Shown here: positions 8,714-17,402 of the stretch, piece by piece
Numbering within the stretch: the stretch's first letter is position 1
Layout: every line of letters starts with the position of its first letter
Notes under the pieces: model-generated
Database searches by the model: none
What the model was told of the DNA's origin: nothing
The model's input: the letters and a program-made list of their open reading frames with translations, nothing else
NCBI GenBank assembly: GCA_934454145.1
Contig: CAKSFT010000009.1
Location: 1 to 64,000, forward strand
Length of the DNA: 64,000 nt
Source: an uncultured Clostridia bacterium
Lineage (GTDB): Bacteria > Bacillota > Clostridia > UBA1381
Direction of reading: 5' to 3'
Translations under genes and position numbers: made by a program

Positions 8714-9792
8714 TATTTAACCCCTCCTCTTACGACAAATTTATATCTAACAAAAAACTCACACCCAAGCACAAAGAAAAGGATTATACCCTGTAAAACA
8801 GCCGCTGAGTATGTCGATATTCCATATGTCGACTGCATAACCGACGAGCCCTTTTCCAGCACGCCAAACAAAAACGACACAATCAGTATCCCGAATGCAT
8901 TGAGCTGTGCAAGCCACGAAACGATAATCGCGGTGAACCCGACGCCGCCGGCAACCGAACCAGCCAGGGTCATATCAGAGCCTGCCGCCTGCACAACGCC
9001 TGCCAGTCCGCAGATGCCGCCGCTCAGAAACATCGTCAGTATTGTCACCTTGTTCACGTTTATCCCGGCGTAAATTGCAGTCGCTTTGCTCTCGCCGACA
9101 ACGCTTATTTCATATCCGTTCTTGGTGTATTTGAGATATACAAAAACAAATACAACCAATATCAAACCAATCACCCAGCCCATCTGCACACCCAAAACAG
9201 AGTCAAGCTGTGCGTTCGGCGCAAAACGCGCAATCTTTGGGAAACCGCTTGACGCCGGGTCTTTCCACGGGCCGTCTCTCAAAAAGCTTATCACATAAAG
9301 CGCAATATAATTCAGCATAAGGGTAAACAGGGTTTCGTTTGTGCCAAACTTACATTTGAACACCGTTGGGATAAGCCCCCACAGCCCGCCGCCGATGATA
9401 CCGGCGATAAGCATAATCACAATCAAAAGCCAATGCGGCATGTCCGCATGATATAGGGCAAAATATGACGCAAACACCGCGCCCATGATAATCTGCCCCT
9501 CCGCGCCGATGTTCCAGAACTGCATCTTAAACGCAAGCGTGACGCCCAGCGCCGAAATCAACAGTGGTATCATGATTTTGATTGTCCCCTGGAAGGCAAG
9601 TGTGCTTCTGAACACACCGCTTATTATTGTCCCGTATACCTTGAAGGGATTGTGACCTATGAGAAGAATAAATATACCGCCGGCAACAATGGCAAGAAGT
9701 ACCGAAAAAAGCCTCAGCAGAAATATCTTCTTGTTCGGAAGTTCTGTTCTTTTGCTCACTCTTATAAGCGGCTCTTTTTTTACTGTTTTCAT
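8713..9792 (-). CDS. nucleoside ABC transporter permease (NupP-like)
   Basis: This is a 359 aa inner-membrane permease of the same BPD_transp_2 family, resembling NupP (YufP). A short basic N terminus is followed by about ten hydrophobic segments, with the family signature WNIGAEGQIIMGAVFA in the middle. The reading frame is open for 33 more codons upstream, but those overlap the ATPase gene. The ATG at 9792 overlaps the ATPase stop as ATGA and follows GGAGGCAGG, so it is the likely start. Confidence 0.88.
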   Translation of the reverse strand: MKTVKKEPLIRVSKRTELPNKKIFLLRLFSVLLAIVAGGIFILLIGHNPFKVYGTIISGVFRSTLAFQGTIKIMIPLLISALGVTLAFKMQFWNIGAEGQIIMGAVFASYFALYHADMPHWLLIVIMLIAGIIGGGLWGLIPTVFKCKFGTNETLFTLMLNYIALYVISFLRDGPWKDPASSGFPKIARFAPNAQLDSVLGVQMGWVIGLILVVFVFVYLKYTKNGYEISVVGESKATAIYAGINVNKVTILTMFLSGGICGLAGVVQAAGSDMTLAGSVAGGVGFTAIIVSWLAQLNAFGILIVSFLFGVLEKGSSVMQSTYGISTYSAAVLQGIILFFVLGCEFFVRYKFVVRGGVK

Positions 9793-11297
9793 ACTCCTGC
9801 CTCCTTTGCCGTCTTTCCTGTCATCATCAGGCCAATCTGTTCTTTTGTCACCTTTTTTGCATCTACGATTCCGCTGACCTTGCCATGGCACAAAACCATG
9901 ATTCTGTCCGAAATCTGCAGCAATACGTCCAAATCTTCACCAATGAATATCACCGCAACGCCTTTTTTCTTCTGTTCGTTTAAAAGGTCATATATGGTGT
10001 ACGAGGAATTTATGTCCAGTCCGCGCACAGGATATGCCGTAATCAGAAGATTCGGCCCGGCAGAGATTTCTCTCCCCAAAAGCACTTTCTGCACATTTCC
10101 GCCCGAAAGCATTCTCACCGGGGTGTCGATGCTCGGGGTCTTTATTTCAAGCTCTTTGACAAGCTTTGACGCAAGCGCCCTTGCGCCGGATTTTTCAACA
10201 AAAATCCCCTTACCGTCACGATAATTCTTCAAAAGCATGTTGTCGGCAACACTCATCGACGCCACAAGCCCCATGCCAAGCCTGTCCTCCGGGACAAAAC
10301 TCATCTGTATCCCCAGGTCAATGATATCCTTCGGTTTTTTGCCGACAATATTTTCCTTTTTATACAAAATTGCCCCGGCTTTGACCGGCATCAATCCGGC
10401 AATTGATTCACAAAGCTCTTTCTGTCCGCTCCCGGCAACGCCTGCCACGCCCAGGATTTCTCCGGTGTTTACAGAAAATTCCACATCATCAAGCCCAATG
10501 CTTCCGTCGTCCTTTGTCACCGTCAGGTTGCATACCCTCAAAAGCTCGTGTATGTCCTCGCACTGCGGACGCTCAATTTCCAGGTTCACTGCACGCCCCA
10601 CCATAAGCTCTGTGAGCTGTTTTTCGTTTGTTTCGGCAGTTTTCACCGTGCTGATGCTTTCGCCTTTTCTCAGGATTGTCACACGGTCGCTGATTTCCAT
10701 AACCTCGTTGAGTTTGTGGGTAATAATGATAATCGCACAGCCGTTTTCGCGCATTTTGCGCAAAATTGCAAAAAGCACTTCGATTTCCTGCGGAGTAAGA
10801 ACCGCCGTCGGCTCGTCCAGGATGAGAATCTTCGCCCCGCGGTAAAGCACCTTCAATATTTCCACATTCTGCTTTTCGCCCACCGACATGTTGTATATCT
10901 TTTTGTCCAAATCAACATTCAAGCCAAAAGAGTCGCATATTTCCTTTGCTTTTGCCTTTATGCCTCTCGACCCTCCGCGCCCCACACCCAGGGCAACATT
11001 GTCCAGAGCCGAAAACACATCTATGAGTTTAAAATGCTGATGTATCATACCAATTCTCAGCTTTGCCGAGTCAGCCGGGGAATTTATAACTGTTTCCTCC
11101 CCGTCCACATGTATGGCGCCGCCGTCCGGGTGGTATATCCCCGACAGCATATTCATCAGAGTCGTTTTCCCCGAGCCGTTTTCTCCCAAAAGCGCAAGTA
11201 TCTCGCCGTAATTCACCGTCAAATCTATGTTATCGTTTGCGACAACGCTCCCGAAAACCTTTCTTATTCCTTTACATTCAATTGCCGGAGCAGCCAT
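9789..11297 (-). CDS. nucleoside ABC transporter ATP-binding protein (NupO-like)
   Basis: This 502 aa protein has two fused ABC domains, as in sugar/nucleoside importers of the RbsA/YufO type. Domain 1 (about 1-245) has Walker A GENGSGKTT, signature SVGEKQ and Walker B LILDEPTAVLTPQE. Domain 2 (about 250-495) has the degenerate Walker A GVAGSGQKE and signature MLSGGNVQK. The segment LLITAYPVRGLDI replaces a normal Walker B Asp-Glu, typical for the second half. It energises the two downstream permeases. It lies about 100 bp after the lipoprotein gene with a terminator-like hairpin between, so it is probably made at a lower level than the binding protein. Confidence 0.92.
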   Translation of the reverse strand: MAAPAIECKGIRKVFGSVVANDNIDLTVNYGEILALLGENGSGKTTLMNMLSGIYHPDGGAIHVDGEETVINSPADSAKLRIGMIHQHFKLIDVFSALDNVALGVGRGGSRGIKAKAKEICDSFGLNVDLDKKIYNMSVGEKQNVEILKVLYRGAKILILDEPTAVLTPQEIEVLFAILRKMRENGCAIIIITHKLNEVMEISDRVTILRKGESISTVKTAETNEKQLTELMVGRAVNLEIERPQCEDIHELLRVCNLTVTKDDGSIGLDDVEFSVNTGEILGVAGVAGSGQKELCESIAGLMPVKAGAILYKKENIVGKKPKDIIDLGIQMSFVPEDRLGMGLVASMSVADNMLLKNYRDGKGIFVEKSGARALASKLVKELEIKTPSIDTPVRMLSGGNVQKVLLGREISAGPNLLITAYPVRGLDINSSYTIYDLLNEQKKKGVAVIFIGEDLDVLLQISDRIMVLCHGKVSGIVDAKKVTKEQIGLMMTGKTAKEAGV

Positions 11298-11346
11298 TTT
11301 CTCACCTCTGTAATTTAATATCTCACATTTACCATATTTTCAAGGC

Positions 11347-11376
11347 AAAAAGGCGGACTTTATCTGTCCGCCTTTT
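11347..11376 (-). terminator. hairpin between binding-protein and ATPase genes
   Basis: On the minus strand, the stem AAGGCGGAC/GTCCGCCTT with a 7-base loop is followed by a T-rich stretch. It probably stops most transcripts after the abundant binding lipoprotein and lets a fraction through to the ATPase and permeases. Confidence 0.7.
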
Positions 11377-11394
11377 CAGCTTTATTAAAACATC

Positions 11395-12543
11395 TTATTT
11401 AACAACAACGTTCTTGAAGTACCAGTTGATTTTTCCTGTGATTGTTGCATCGTCAAGTGTTGAACCTTCTTCTCCGACAGTTGTTCCGTCGTTTGTTTCG
11501 ATTACACCGTCAAATACGTTGAATTCACCGCTCTTAATCTTAGCCTTTGCTTCTTCAACTGCTGTCTTCATTTCGTCTGTGCACAGGTCAGCGTTAAGCT
11601 CTGTGATGTCAACCAAGCCATCGTCCATTCCGCCGAAGTAATTTTCCGGCTTCCATGTTCCGTCTATAACAGCCTTGACAGCCTGTGTATAATATACACC
11701 CCAGTGCCAGATTGTAGATGTCAAAGTTGCCTTCGGTGCATCTTTAATCATGTCTGAGTTGTAGCCTACGCCCCATACGCCTGCCGCTTCTGCTTCGAGC
11801 TGCGGGTTCGGAGTGTCGCAGTGCTGACCGATAACGTCACAGCCCTCGTTGATAAGAGCCTTTGCAGCGTTTGATTCTTCTGCCGGGTCATACCAGCTGT
11901 TTGTAACCTTTACATATACCTGTGCGTCCGGGTTAACCGAATTTACGCCCATTGCAAAAGCGTCGATTCCGCCGGTAACCTCAGAGTTTTCGCTGCCCAT
12001 TGCGGCAACATAACCGATTTTGTTGCTTTCTGTCTTCATACCTGCAACTATACCCGAAAGATATCTTGCCTGATAAATTCTTCCGAAATAGTTGTTCATG
12101 TTCTTACCGTTGTTCTTATAACCTGTTCCGTGTGAGAATATAACCTGCGGATACTTTTCAGCCAAAGCTTCCATTGTGTCCATATATCCCCAGCTTGTAC
12201 CGAAAATTATGTTACAGCCTTCTTCAATACATTCAACGATTGCTGTTTCTGTTGCTGTCGGGTCAGAATCGGCAACATTGTTCTTTCTGATAATCTGGCT
12301 GTCGTCAAGGCCAAGTTCCTTCTGCATTTCCTGAATTCCCAAGTCGTGAGCATATGTATAGCCCGAACCTGCGTCAGGGTCACCGATGTGGATTACACCA
12401 ACCTTGATGTCCTCTTTTGCAACCGGGGCAAAAGCCACATCTCCGCCTTCTTCATTGCCGTCTTTCCCGTTTCCGCAGCCTGCAAAGGACGCAAACATCG
12501 TCAAAGCAAGAAGCATAGCAAAAACTTTCCCAAACTTTTTCAT
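11395..12543 (-). CDS. BMP-family nucleoside-binding lipoprotein (NupN/BmpA-like)
   Basis: This 382 aa extracytoplasmic substrate-binding protein belongs to the basic membrane protein (PnrA/BmpA) family, whose characterised members bind purine nucleosides. A lipoprotein signal peptide (KKFGKVFAMLLALTMFAS) ends in a lipobox FAGC with Cys near residue 23. The mature part starts with KVGVIHIGDPDAGSGYTYAH and contains GYVAAMGSE and GGMDDGLVDI, as in this family. AAGGGAGG precedes the ATG. It heads the binding protein-ATPase-permease-permease operon. Codon usage looks more biased than in neighbours, fitting high expression. The neighbouring xpt gene supports a purine substrate. Confidence 0.9.
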   Translation of the reverse strand: MKKFGKVFAMLLALTMFASFAGCGNGKDGNEEGGDVAFAPVAKEDIKVGVIHIGDPDAGSGYTYAHDLGIQEMQKELGLDDSQIIRKNNVADSDPTATETAIVECIEEGCNIIFGTSWGYMDTMEALAEKYPQVIFSHGTGYKNNGKNMNNYFGRIYQARYLSGIVAGMKTESNKIGYVAAMGSENSEVTGGIDAFAMGVNSVNPDAQVYVKVTNSWYDPAEESNAAKALINEGCDVIGQHCDTPNPQLEAEAAGVWGVGYNSDMIKDAPKATLTSTIWHWGVYYTQAVKAVIDGTWKPENYFGGMDDGLVDITELNADLCTDEMKTAVEEAKAKIKSGEFNVFDGVIETNDGTTVGEEGSTLDDATITGKINWYFKNVVVK

Positions 12544-12587
12544 TTTAAAAATCCTCCCTTGTAAAATATGGTTGATAATTATTATTT

Positions 12588-12605
12588 AAAAGGCTTGCGC
12601 CTTAA
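12588..12605 (-). terminator. weak hairpin after xpt
   Basis: A short stem AAGGC/GCCTT with a GCAA loop on the minus strand, followed by an A/T-rich stretch. It may only partially stop transcription from xpt into the nucleoside transporter genes. Confidence 0.35.
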
Positions 12606-12608
12606 AAA

Positions 12609-13184
12609 TCACTCCCTAAAGGTCACACCGCCTTCGACAGACATTCCGTCCACAATTGCCAAAGATTCAACGCGTATTCCCATATCCCTTATTTCTTTTC
12701 CGCCGTGCTGGAATCCTTTTTCAATCACAATCCCGGCCCCCGCGACAGAAGCACCGGCACTCTTCACAAGCTCCAAAAGCCCCAAAAGCGCACAGCCGTT
12801 TGCCAAAAAGTCATCAATTATCAATATACGATCCTCCGGACCAAGGAAATCCTTTGACACAATCACGTCATATACCCTGCCGTGCGTAAAAGACTGAACC
12901 TTTGTCGTATATACATCCCCGGCAATGTTCTTGGTCTGGCTCTTTTTTGCAAAAACCACCGGAACGCCGAAATATTGCGCCGTTATGCATGCAATGCCAA
13001 TCCCCGAAGCCTCTATCGTAAGAATTTTTGTGATTTTTTCTCCGTCAAACCTTCTTTTGAACTCTTTTCCGATTTCGTTAAAAAGGTTTATATCCATCTG
13101 ATGGTTCAGAAAACTGTCCACCTTCAATATATTTCCTTCACGGACAATCCCCTTGTCCTTTATCATTTGCTTCAACAGTTCCAC
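12609..13184 (-). CDS. xpt: xanthine phosphoribosyltransferase
   Basis: Salvages xanthine with PRPP to give XMP (191 aa, the family's length). The N terminus MELLKQMIKDKG and HQMD match Xpt. The PRPP-binding loop is ILIIDDFLANG, and IEASGIGIA and KKSQTKN follow the family pattern. The start is GTG behind GGGGGAG. It stands just upstream of the purine nucleoside importer, giving a salvage-plus-uptake unit. In B. subtilis xpt is controlled by a guanine riboswitch. I looked for its conserved loops in the 160 bases upstream and saw none. Confidence 0.93.
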   Translation of the reverse strand: MELLKQMIKDKGIVREGNILKVDSFLNHQMDINLFNEIGKEFKRRFDGEKITKILTIEASGIGIACITAQYFGVPVVFAKKSQTKNIAGDVYTTKVQSFTHGRVYDVIVSKDFLGPEDRILIIDDFLANGCALLGLLELVKSAGASVAGAGIVIEKGFQHGGKEIRDMGIRVESLAIVDGMSVEGGVTFRE

Positions 13185-13224
13185 AGGAACTCCCCCTCAA
13201 TTCTCAAAGAAAAAATACTTTCTT

Positions 13225-13253
13225 ATCATATTACATATTTCACTTTTTTTCAA
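13225..13253 (-). promoter_or_regulatory. sigma-A-type promoter of xpt
   Basis: On the minus strand: TTGAAA, 17 bases, TATGAT, about 40 bases before the GTG start. Confidence 0.6.
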
Positions 13254-13351
13254 TTGTTTCAGTCATTTTTCGGCATTAAACATAAAATTTTTTCACCAAA
13301 CCTCAACCCATTTTTACATTATGCCAAATTCATATCTGAAAAATTTGGGGG

Positions 13352-14650
13352 TTATCTTATCCGTGCATTTATCAGGCTGACCAATTCTTTGTTGTTTTTC
13401 GTTTTCTGCATATAATGAAGCAGCATATTCATCGCGTCGGTCGACGATTGACGGCTCAAATCACGCCTCAGTTTCCACACTGCCTCAAGCTCTTCTTTTG
13501 AAAGCAGGTCATCCTCCCGCCTTGTGCCGGACTTTAGTATATCTATCGCCGGGAATATCCTGCGCTCCTGTAAGGTTCTGTCCAGTTTCAGTTCCATGTT
13601 TCCCGTACCCTTGAATTCCTCAAAAATCACATCGTCCATACGGCTGCCGGTTTCCACAAGCGCTGTCGCAAGTATTGTCAGGCTGCCGCCCTCCTCGATA
13701 TTTCTCGCGGCGCCAAAGAATTTCTTTGGCTTTATCAGCGCGTCCGGGTCCAATCCGCCCGAGAGCGTCCTCCCCGTCGGCGTGACTGTCAGGTTGTATG
13801 CCCTGGCAAGTCTTGTTATGGAATCAAGCAATACCACCACGTCTTTTTTCTGTTCCACAAGCCTTGATGCGCGTTCCAAAACCATTTCCGCAACCTTGGT
13901 GTGGTTTTCCGGTGCCTGGTCAAATGTGGAATAAATCACATCTCCCGTTATGGAACGGCGCATGTCGGTCACCTCCTCCGGGCGCTCGTCTATAAGCAAA
14001 ACGATGAGATACACATCGGGGTGGTTTTTTGTAATTGATTGCGCAATCTGCTTTATTATCGTGGTTTTCCCTGCCTTTGGCGGCGCGACAATCATTCCGC
14101 GCTGTCCTTTGCCGATTGGGGCAATGATGTCCACAATCCTCGAGGCAAGCCTTGACGGCTCCCCGGTATCCAGGGTCAGTCGCTCCGTCGGGTATATCGG
14201 CGTCAAACGTTCAAAATTTTTCCTTTTAAGTGCAATTTCCAAAGGGTCGCTGTTTATTGTTTTGACAAAAAGCAGCGGCGAATATTTGTCCTCGTCCTGG
14301 GAAGGGCGGCAATCGCCCACGATTTCGTCGCCCGTTTTCAGGTTGAATCTGCGTATCTGCGTCGGCGAAACATACACGTCATTCTCCCCGGGGCGGTAAT
14401 TTTCAAAGCGCAAAAAACCAAATCCGTCACTCATGACGTCAAGCACACCGCACACCTCAACAACATCGGCCGGGCGCTTTTTTGCCGGTTTTTTTTCCTG
14501 CTCCTGTGCCTGTTGCTTGTTTCTTGCCTCTCTTATCGCCGCGATAAGCTCATCTTTTTTCATTGCCGACACCTTCGGCACTTCCAGTCCCAGGGCTATC
14601 TGTTTCAGTTCATCCTTGTTTTTTCTTTCCAAAGCCACTCCGTCTTGCAT
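13352..14650 (-). CDS. rho: transcription termination factor Rho
   Basis: This hexameric RNA helicase ends transcription (432 aa). The N-terminal SAP-like region (about 1-45, EVPKVSAMKKDELIAAIREA) is followed by a basic linker. The RNA-binding cold-shock-like domain contains VLDVMSDGFGFLR. The ATPase has Walker A APPKAGKTT, Walker B VVVLLDSITRLARAYN and the R-loop region with GSLTILATALVETGSRMD. The start follows AAAGAGGTG. It is the last gene of the yhbY-to-rho run, 19 bp after the cvpA-like gene. No clear factor-independent terminator is visible after it. Confidence 0.97.
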   Translation of the reverse strand: MQDGVALERKNKDELKQIALGLEVPKVSAMKKDELIAAIREARNKQQAQEQEKKPAKKRPADVVEVCGVLDVMSDGFGFLRFENYRPGENDVYVSPTQIRRFNLKTGDEIVGDCRPSQDEDKYSPLLFVKTINSDPLEIALKRKNFERLTPIYPTERLTLDTGEPSRLASRIVDIIAPIGKGQRGMIVAPPKAGKTTIIKQIAQSITKNHPDVYLIVLLIDERPEEVTDMRRSITGDVIYSTFDQAPENHTKVAEMVLERASRLVEQKKDVVVLLDSITRLARAYNLTVTPTGRTLSGGLDPDALIKPKKFFGAARNIEEGGSLTILATALVETGSRMDDVIFEEFKGTGNMELKLDRTLQERRIFPAIDILKSGTRREDDLLSKEELEAVWKLRRDLSRQSSTDAMNMLLHYMQKTKNNKELVSLINARIR

Positions 14651-14669
14651 AAGACACCTCTTTCATAGT

Positions 14670-15320
14670 TTATAAAAACAAATTTATCAGCATATTATTA
14701 TTATAGAAAAATCCGGCAATAAATGTTTTGTCCATTGCAGTTTTCAATACCGCCAGGTTTTCTGCCGGCACAAAAACCGCCGCCAGCGCGCACAACACAT
14801 AAACAATGACCGTTGCATTGATAATTCCCAACACAATCCCCAGCGTGCGGTTCACAAAATTCAGCAGTTTCAGGCGGAAAAATACCTCCAAAACCCTGAA
14901 AAGCAAAAATATGCCGATTTTGATGAGTATAAACAGCAAAATTGCTGATATCACCTGAATAATAATCCCCGCTGTTCCCTCCGCCGCGGCCGCAATCGCA
15001 TCGTTTTTCGCCTTGTCAATATTGTCCAGCTGTTTTTGCAGGCTGTTCTGCATAAAATCCGGCAAAACAACCCCGGTTTTTCCGGTTTCCTCTTCCTCGC
15101 CGCCATAAGCATTGCTGACATGCGTATGTATGGTTTCGCCAATTTTTGATTCTGTTATAATTTTCTGAAATATCGGCAGAACGGACGACATAAGGCAGAA
15201 GGTCAGCACCAAAGAAATCACCGTTTCCGATGCTTTCAAAAAACCCTTTGTCCTGAAAAAAGTTATGGCAATCACATATATTGCCACCACTGCAGCGTCA
15301 AGAAAAATCCACAACGGCAT
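14670..15320 (-). CDS. CvpA-like membrane protein
   Basis: This 216 aa protein has about four hydrophobic segments (near 5-20, 30-52, 120-145, 165-190) and a hydrophilic extracytoplasmic loop between the second and third. The overall pattern and the motif NRTLGIVLGIINATVIVY match the CvpA/colicin V production family. Its molecular role is poorly defined. It starts 4 bp after the DUF5711-like gene and is surely cotranscribed. Confidence 0.7.
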   Translation of the reverse strand: MPLWIFLDAAVVAIYVIAITFFRTKGFLKASETVISLVLTFCLMSSVLPIFQKIITESKIGETIHTHVSNAYGGEEEETGKTGVVLPDFMQNSLQKQLDNIDKAKNDAIAAAAEGTAGIIIQVISAILLFILIKIGIFLLFRVLEVFFRLKLLNFVNRTLGIVLGIINATVIVYVLCALAAVFVPAENLAVLKTAMDKTFIAGFFYNNNMLINLFL

Positions 15321-15324
15321 AATA

Positions 15325-16623
15325 TCACTTTCCCTTCATGTCAAGAAATTCTATGCTTGAATTGTATACAATAAAAATATTATCGGAATTTATTATATAT
15401 GCTCTTTTTATGTCCCTGGAACACGTATATTTTGAAATCGTTTCTCCCGAGAGGTTTGTCAAAACCAAAGTTCTGCCCATGTTGTACAAAATTCTCCCGT
15501 CAAAAACATCTGCAAAGTCGGGGAGCACCTCCGACTTGATTATTCCCTTTTCAGCACCGCTTCCGGAAACAAGAGTTATCTCCGAGGAATTGTTGTTGTC
15601 AAAAACAACAACCTTTGTCCCCCCGGCAGACATGGAATATGCCATTGTGTTTTTGCCCTCTGTGCTGTAAGCCCACTTTTCCTTTGCATTTGCGGATATG
15701 CCCATGATTTTGTTGTCGGCAAAAGCATTCAGCACATCGCCGTCAAAGGCAATGTCAAAAACAAGGCTGTCCGCAATATCTATGCTTGCGTCGGGGTCGG
15801 ATTTTGAAATGTCAAAAAAATAAATCTTTGAGGATGGCGAGCCTTCCGCGTCAAGCAGCGCTACCGCCAGCCTCCTCGAGGCCGACATATCCGCATCCAT
15901 AACCCTGTATGTGCCTGAATTCCACAGATATACTTCCTTCCCGGATTTGTTGTATACAGATACGCTCCCCTTGTAATCGCCGCGCTCAAAAACAAACGAC
16001 GCGTCGCCGTCCGCCGATATCGCGCCCGTTGATATCTTTCCGACCGTTGATTTTGTGTAGAGATTTTTTTGTCCGTTGTATACTGAAAATTTTTGTCCGC
16101 TTTTTTCAAAAAGAAGAATAAAATCACCCGAAACTCTTAAAACCGGAGATGAAATCTGAATTGGCACCGACCACTTCCGTTCACCGTTCTGAGAATAAAA
16201 TGTAAGAGAAGTTTCGGCGGCGCACAATATGCCGCCGCCGTATCTTGCATACCTTCCTGCCGAAGCATTTTCCATGGCAATGTTCTTGCCCGTATGGCTT
16301 ATGTTTGTTGAATTGTATTCGTTATTATCAATTTCTGTCTGCTTGTCTGCGTTTTCTTCCTCTTCCTTCTGCTGCTTTTCATATTCCTGTTTCAGCCTGT
16401 CATATTCCGTTTCGGGCTGTTCCTCCTTCGGGACATCGTCCAGAAACTTCTGCCAGCTTTCGGGGAGTGTGATATTCAGCTTTTTGAATATAGAGTTGAC
16501 ATTGTTTTTAAAATTCACCCCATATCCCGACATAAATTCCGAGCCGGTATCGCTCGACAAAAACGCAAACGCAACAACACACAAAGCGATAATAATGATT
16601 ATTATACCGCCTTTTTTCTTCAT
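15325..16623 (-). CDS. membrane-anchored DUF5711-like protein
   Basis: This 432 aa protein has an N-terminal signal-anchor (KKKGGIIIIIIALCVVAF), a glutamate/glutamine-rich probable coiled coil near 75-100, and a large extracytoplasmic region of repeated beta-strand blocks about 40 residues apart (for example YARYGGGIL, VPIQISSPVLRV, YAYSMSAGGTKVVVFD) that suggests a beta-propeller. This layout and the pairing with a cvpA-like gene fit the DUF5711 family of Clostridia, of unknown function. The start codon directly follows the truA stop (TAAATG), with its Shine-Dalgarno inside truA. Confidence 0.6.
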   Translation of the reverse strand: MKKKGGIIIIIIALCVVAFAFLSSDTGSEFMSGYGVNFKNNVNSIFKKLNITLPESWQKFLDDVPKEEQPETEYDRLKQEYEKQQKEEEENADKQTEIDNNEYNSTNISHTGKNIAMENASAGRYARYGGGILCAAETSLTFYSQNGERKWSVPIQISSPVLRVSGDFILLFEKSGQKFSVYNGQKNLYTKSTVGKISTGAISADGDASFVFERGDYKGSVSVYNKSGKEVYLWNSGTYRVMDADMSASRRLAVALLDAEGSPSSKIYFFDISKSDPDASIDIADSLVFDIAFDGDVLNAFADNKIMGISANAKEKWAYSTEGKNTMAYSMSAGGTKVVVFDNNNSSEITLVSGSGAEKGIIKSEVLPDFADVFDGRILYNMGRTLVLTNLSGETISKYTCSRDIKRAYIINSDNIFIVYNSSIEFLDMKGK

Positions 16624-17358
16624 TTAGTAATACACCTCCGATAAAAAAAGTCCTTCCGGCGGGGCGGTTATTCCCGCTCTTTTTCTCTGTCCCGAGGCTA
16701 TAATCCCGGGCATGTCCTCTGCCAAAAGCTTGCCCGTCCCCACAAAAGCAAGCGTACCGGCGATAATCCTCACCATGTTGTACAAAAACCCGTTGCCCGT
16801 TATGTGGATACCTATTATATCCCCCTTTTTTTCAATGTCCAGGGCATAAATCGTCCTCACTGTCGTTTTGACAGTGAAGCCGGACGCCGCAAAGCCCACA
16901 AAGTCATGTGTGCCCAAAAAGGCGGCGGCCGCCTTCCTCATCTTCTCAATGTCCAGATTATACTTAAAATGCCACGAATAATTGCGCCAAAACGCATCGG
17001 GCAGTTTTGCATTATAGATATAATAAGAATATGTTTTTTTCTTTGCCATATATCTTGCGTCAAAGCCGTCCTCCGCCTCGTCTGCCTCCAGACACACGAT
17101 GTCTTTGGGAAGCTTTGTGTTCAGCGCCGGTGGAAATTTGTCATATGGGACAGAATTTTCCGCACGGAAATTGCAGACATAGCGCCTTGCATGCACTCCC
17201 GTGTCGGTCCTTCCGCACCCCGTCACACGCACAGGCATGCCCAAAAGCTTTGCCAGCGCTTTTTCAAGCGTTTCCTGCACGGTGACGGCATTTTCCTGGA
17301 TCTGCCAGCCATGATAATTTGTGCCGTCATACTGGATTGTCAGTTTTATATTTTTCAT
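16624..17358 (-). CDS. truA: tRNA pseudouridine synthase A
   Basis: Forms pseudouridine at positions 38-40 of the tRNA anticodon arm (244 aa, normal length). QYDGTNYHGWQIQ marks the N terminus, GCGRTDTGVHAR carries the catalytic Asp, and FLYNMVRIIAGTL is the conserved C-terminal motif. It lies between leuS and the DUF5711-like gene and abuts the latter. Confidence 0.96.
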   Translation of the reverse strand: MKNIKLTIQYDGTNYHGWQIQENAVTVQETLEKALAKLLGMPVRVTGCGRTDTGVHARRYVCNFRAENSVPYDKFPPALNTKLPKDIVCLEADEAEDGFDARYMAKKKTYSYYIYNAKLPDAFWRNYSWHFKYNLDIEKMRKAAAAFLGTHDFVGFAASGFTVKTTVRTIYALDIEKKGDIIGIHITGNGFLYNMVRIIAGTLAFVGTGKLLAEDMPGIIASGQRKRAGITAPPEGLFLSEVYY

Positions 17359-17402
17359 AGAATATCCCTATTGCGGAATTTTCGCCGCCTGTCACCTCTG
17401 TT

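Noticed and set aside
9793..9891. Longer N terminus of the NupP-like permease
   Set aside because: The 33 extra codons are basic and hydrophilic, lie fully inside the ATPase gene, and a good coupled start (ATGA with GGAGG) exists at 9792.
13185..13351. Possible purine riboswitch before xpt
   Set aside because: The conserved loop sequences and three-stem layout of purine riboswitches are not visible on the minus strand. Only a promoter and a short leader are found.
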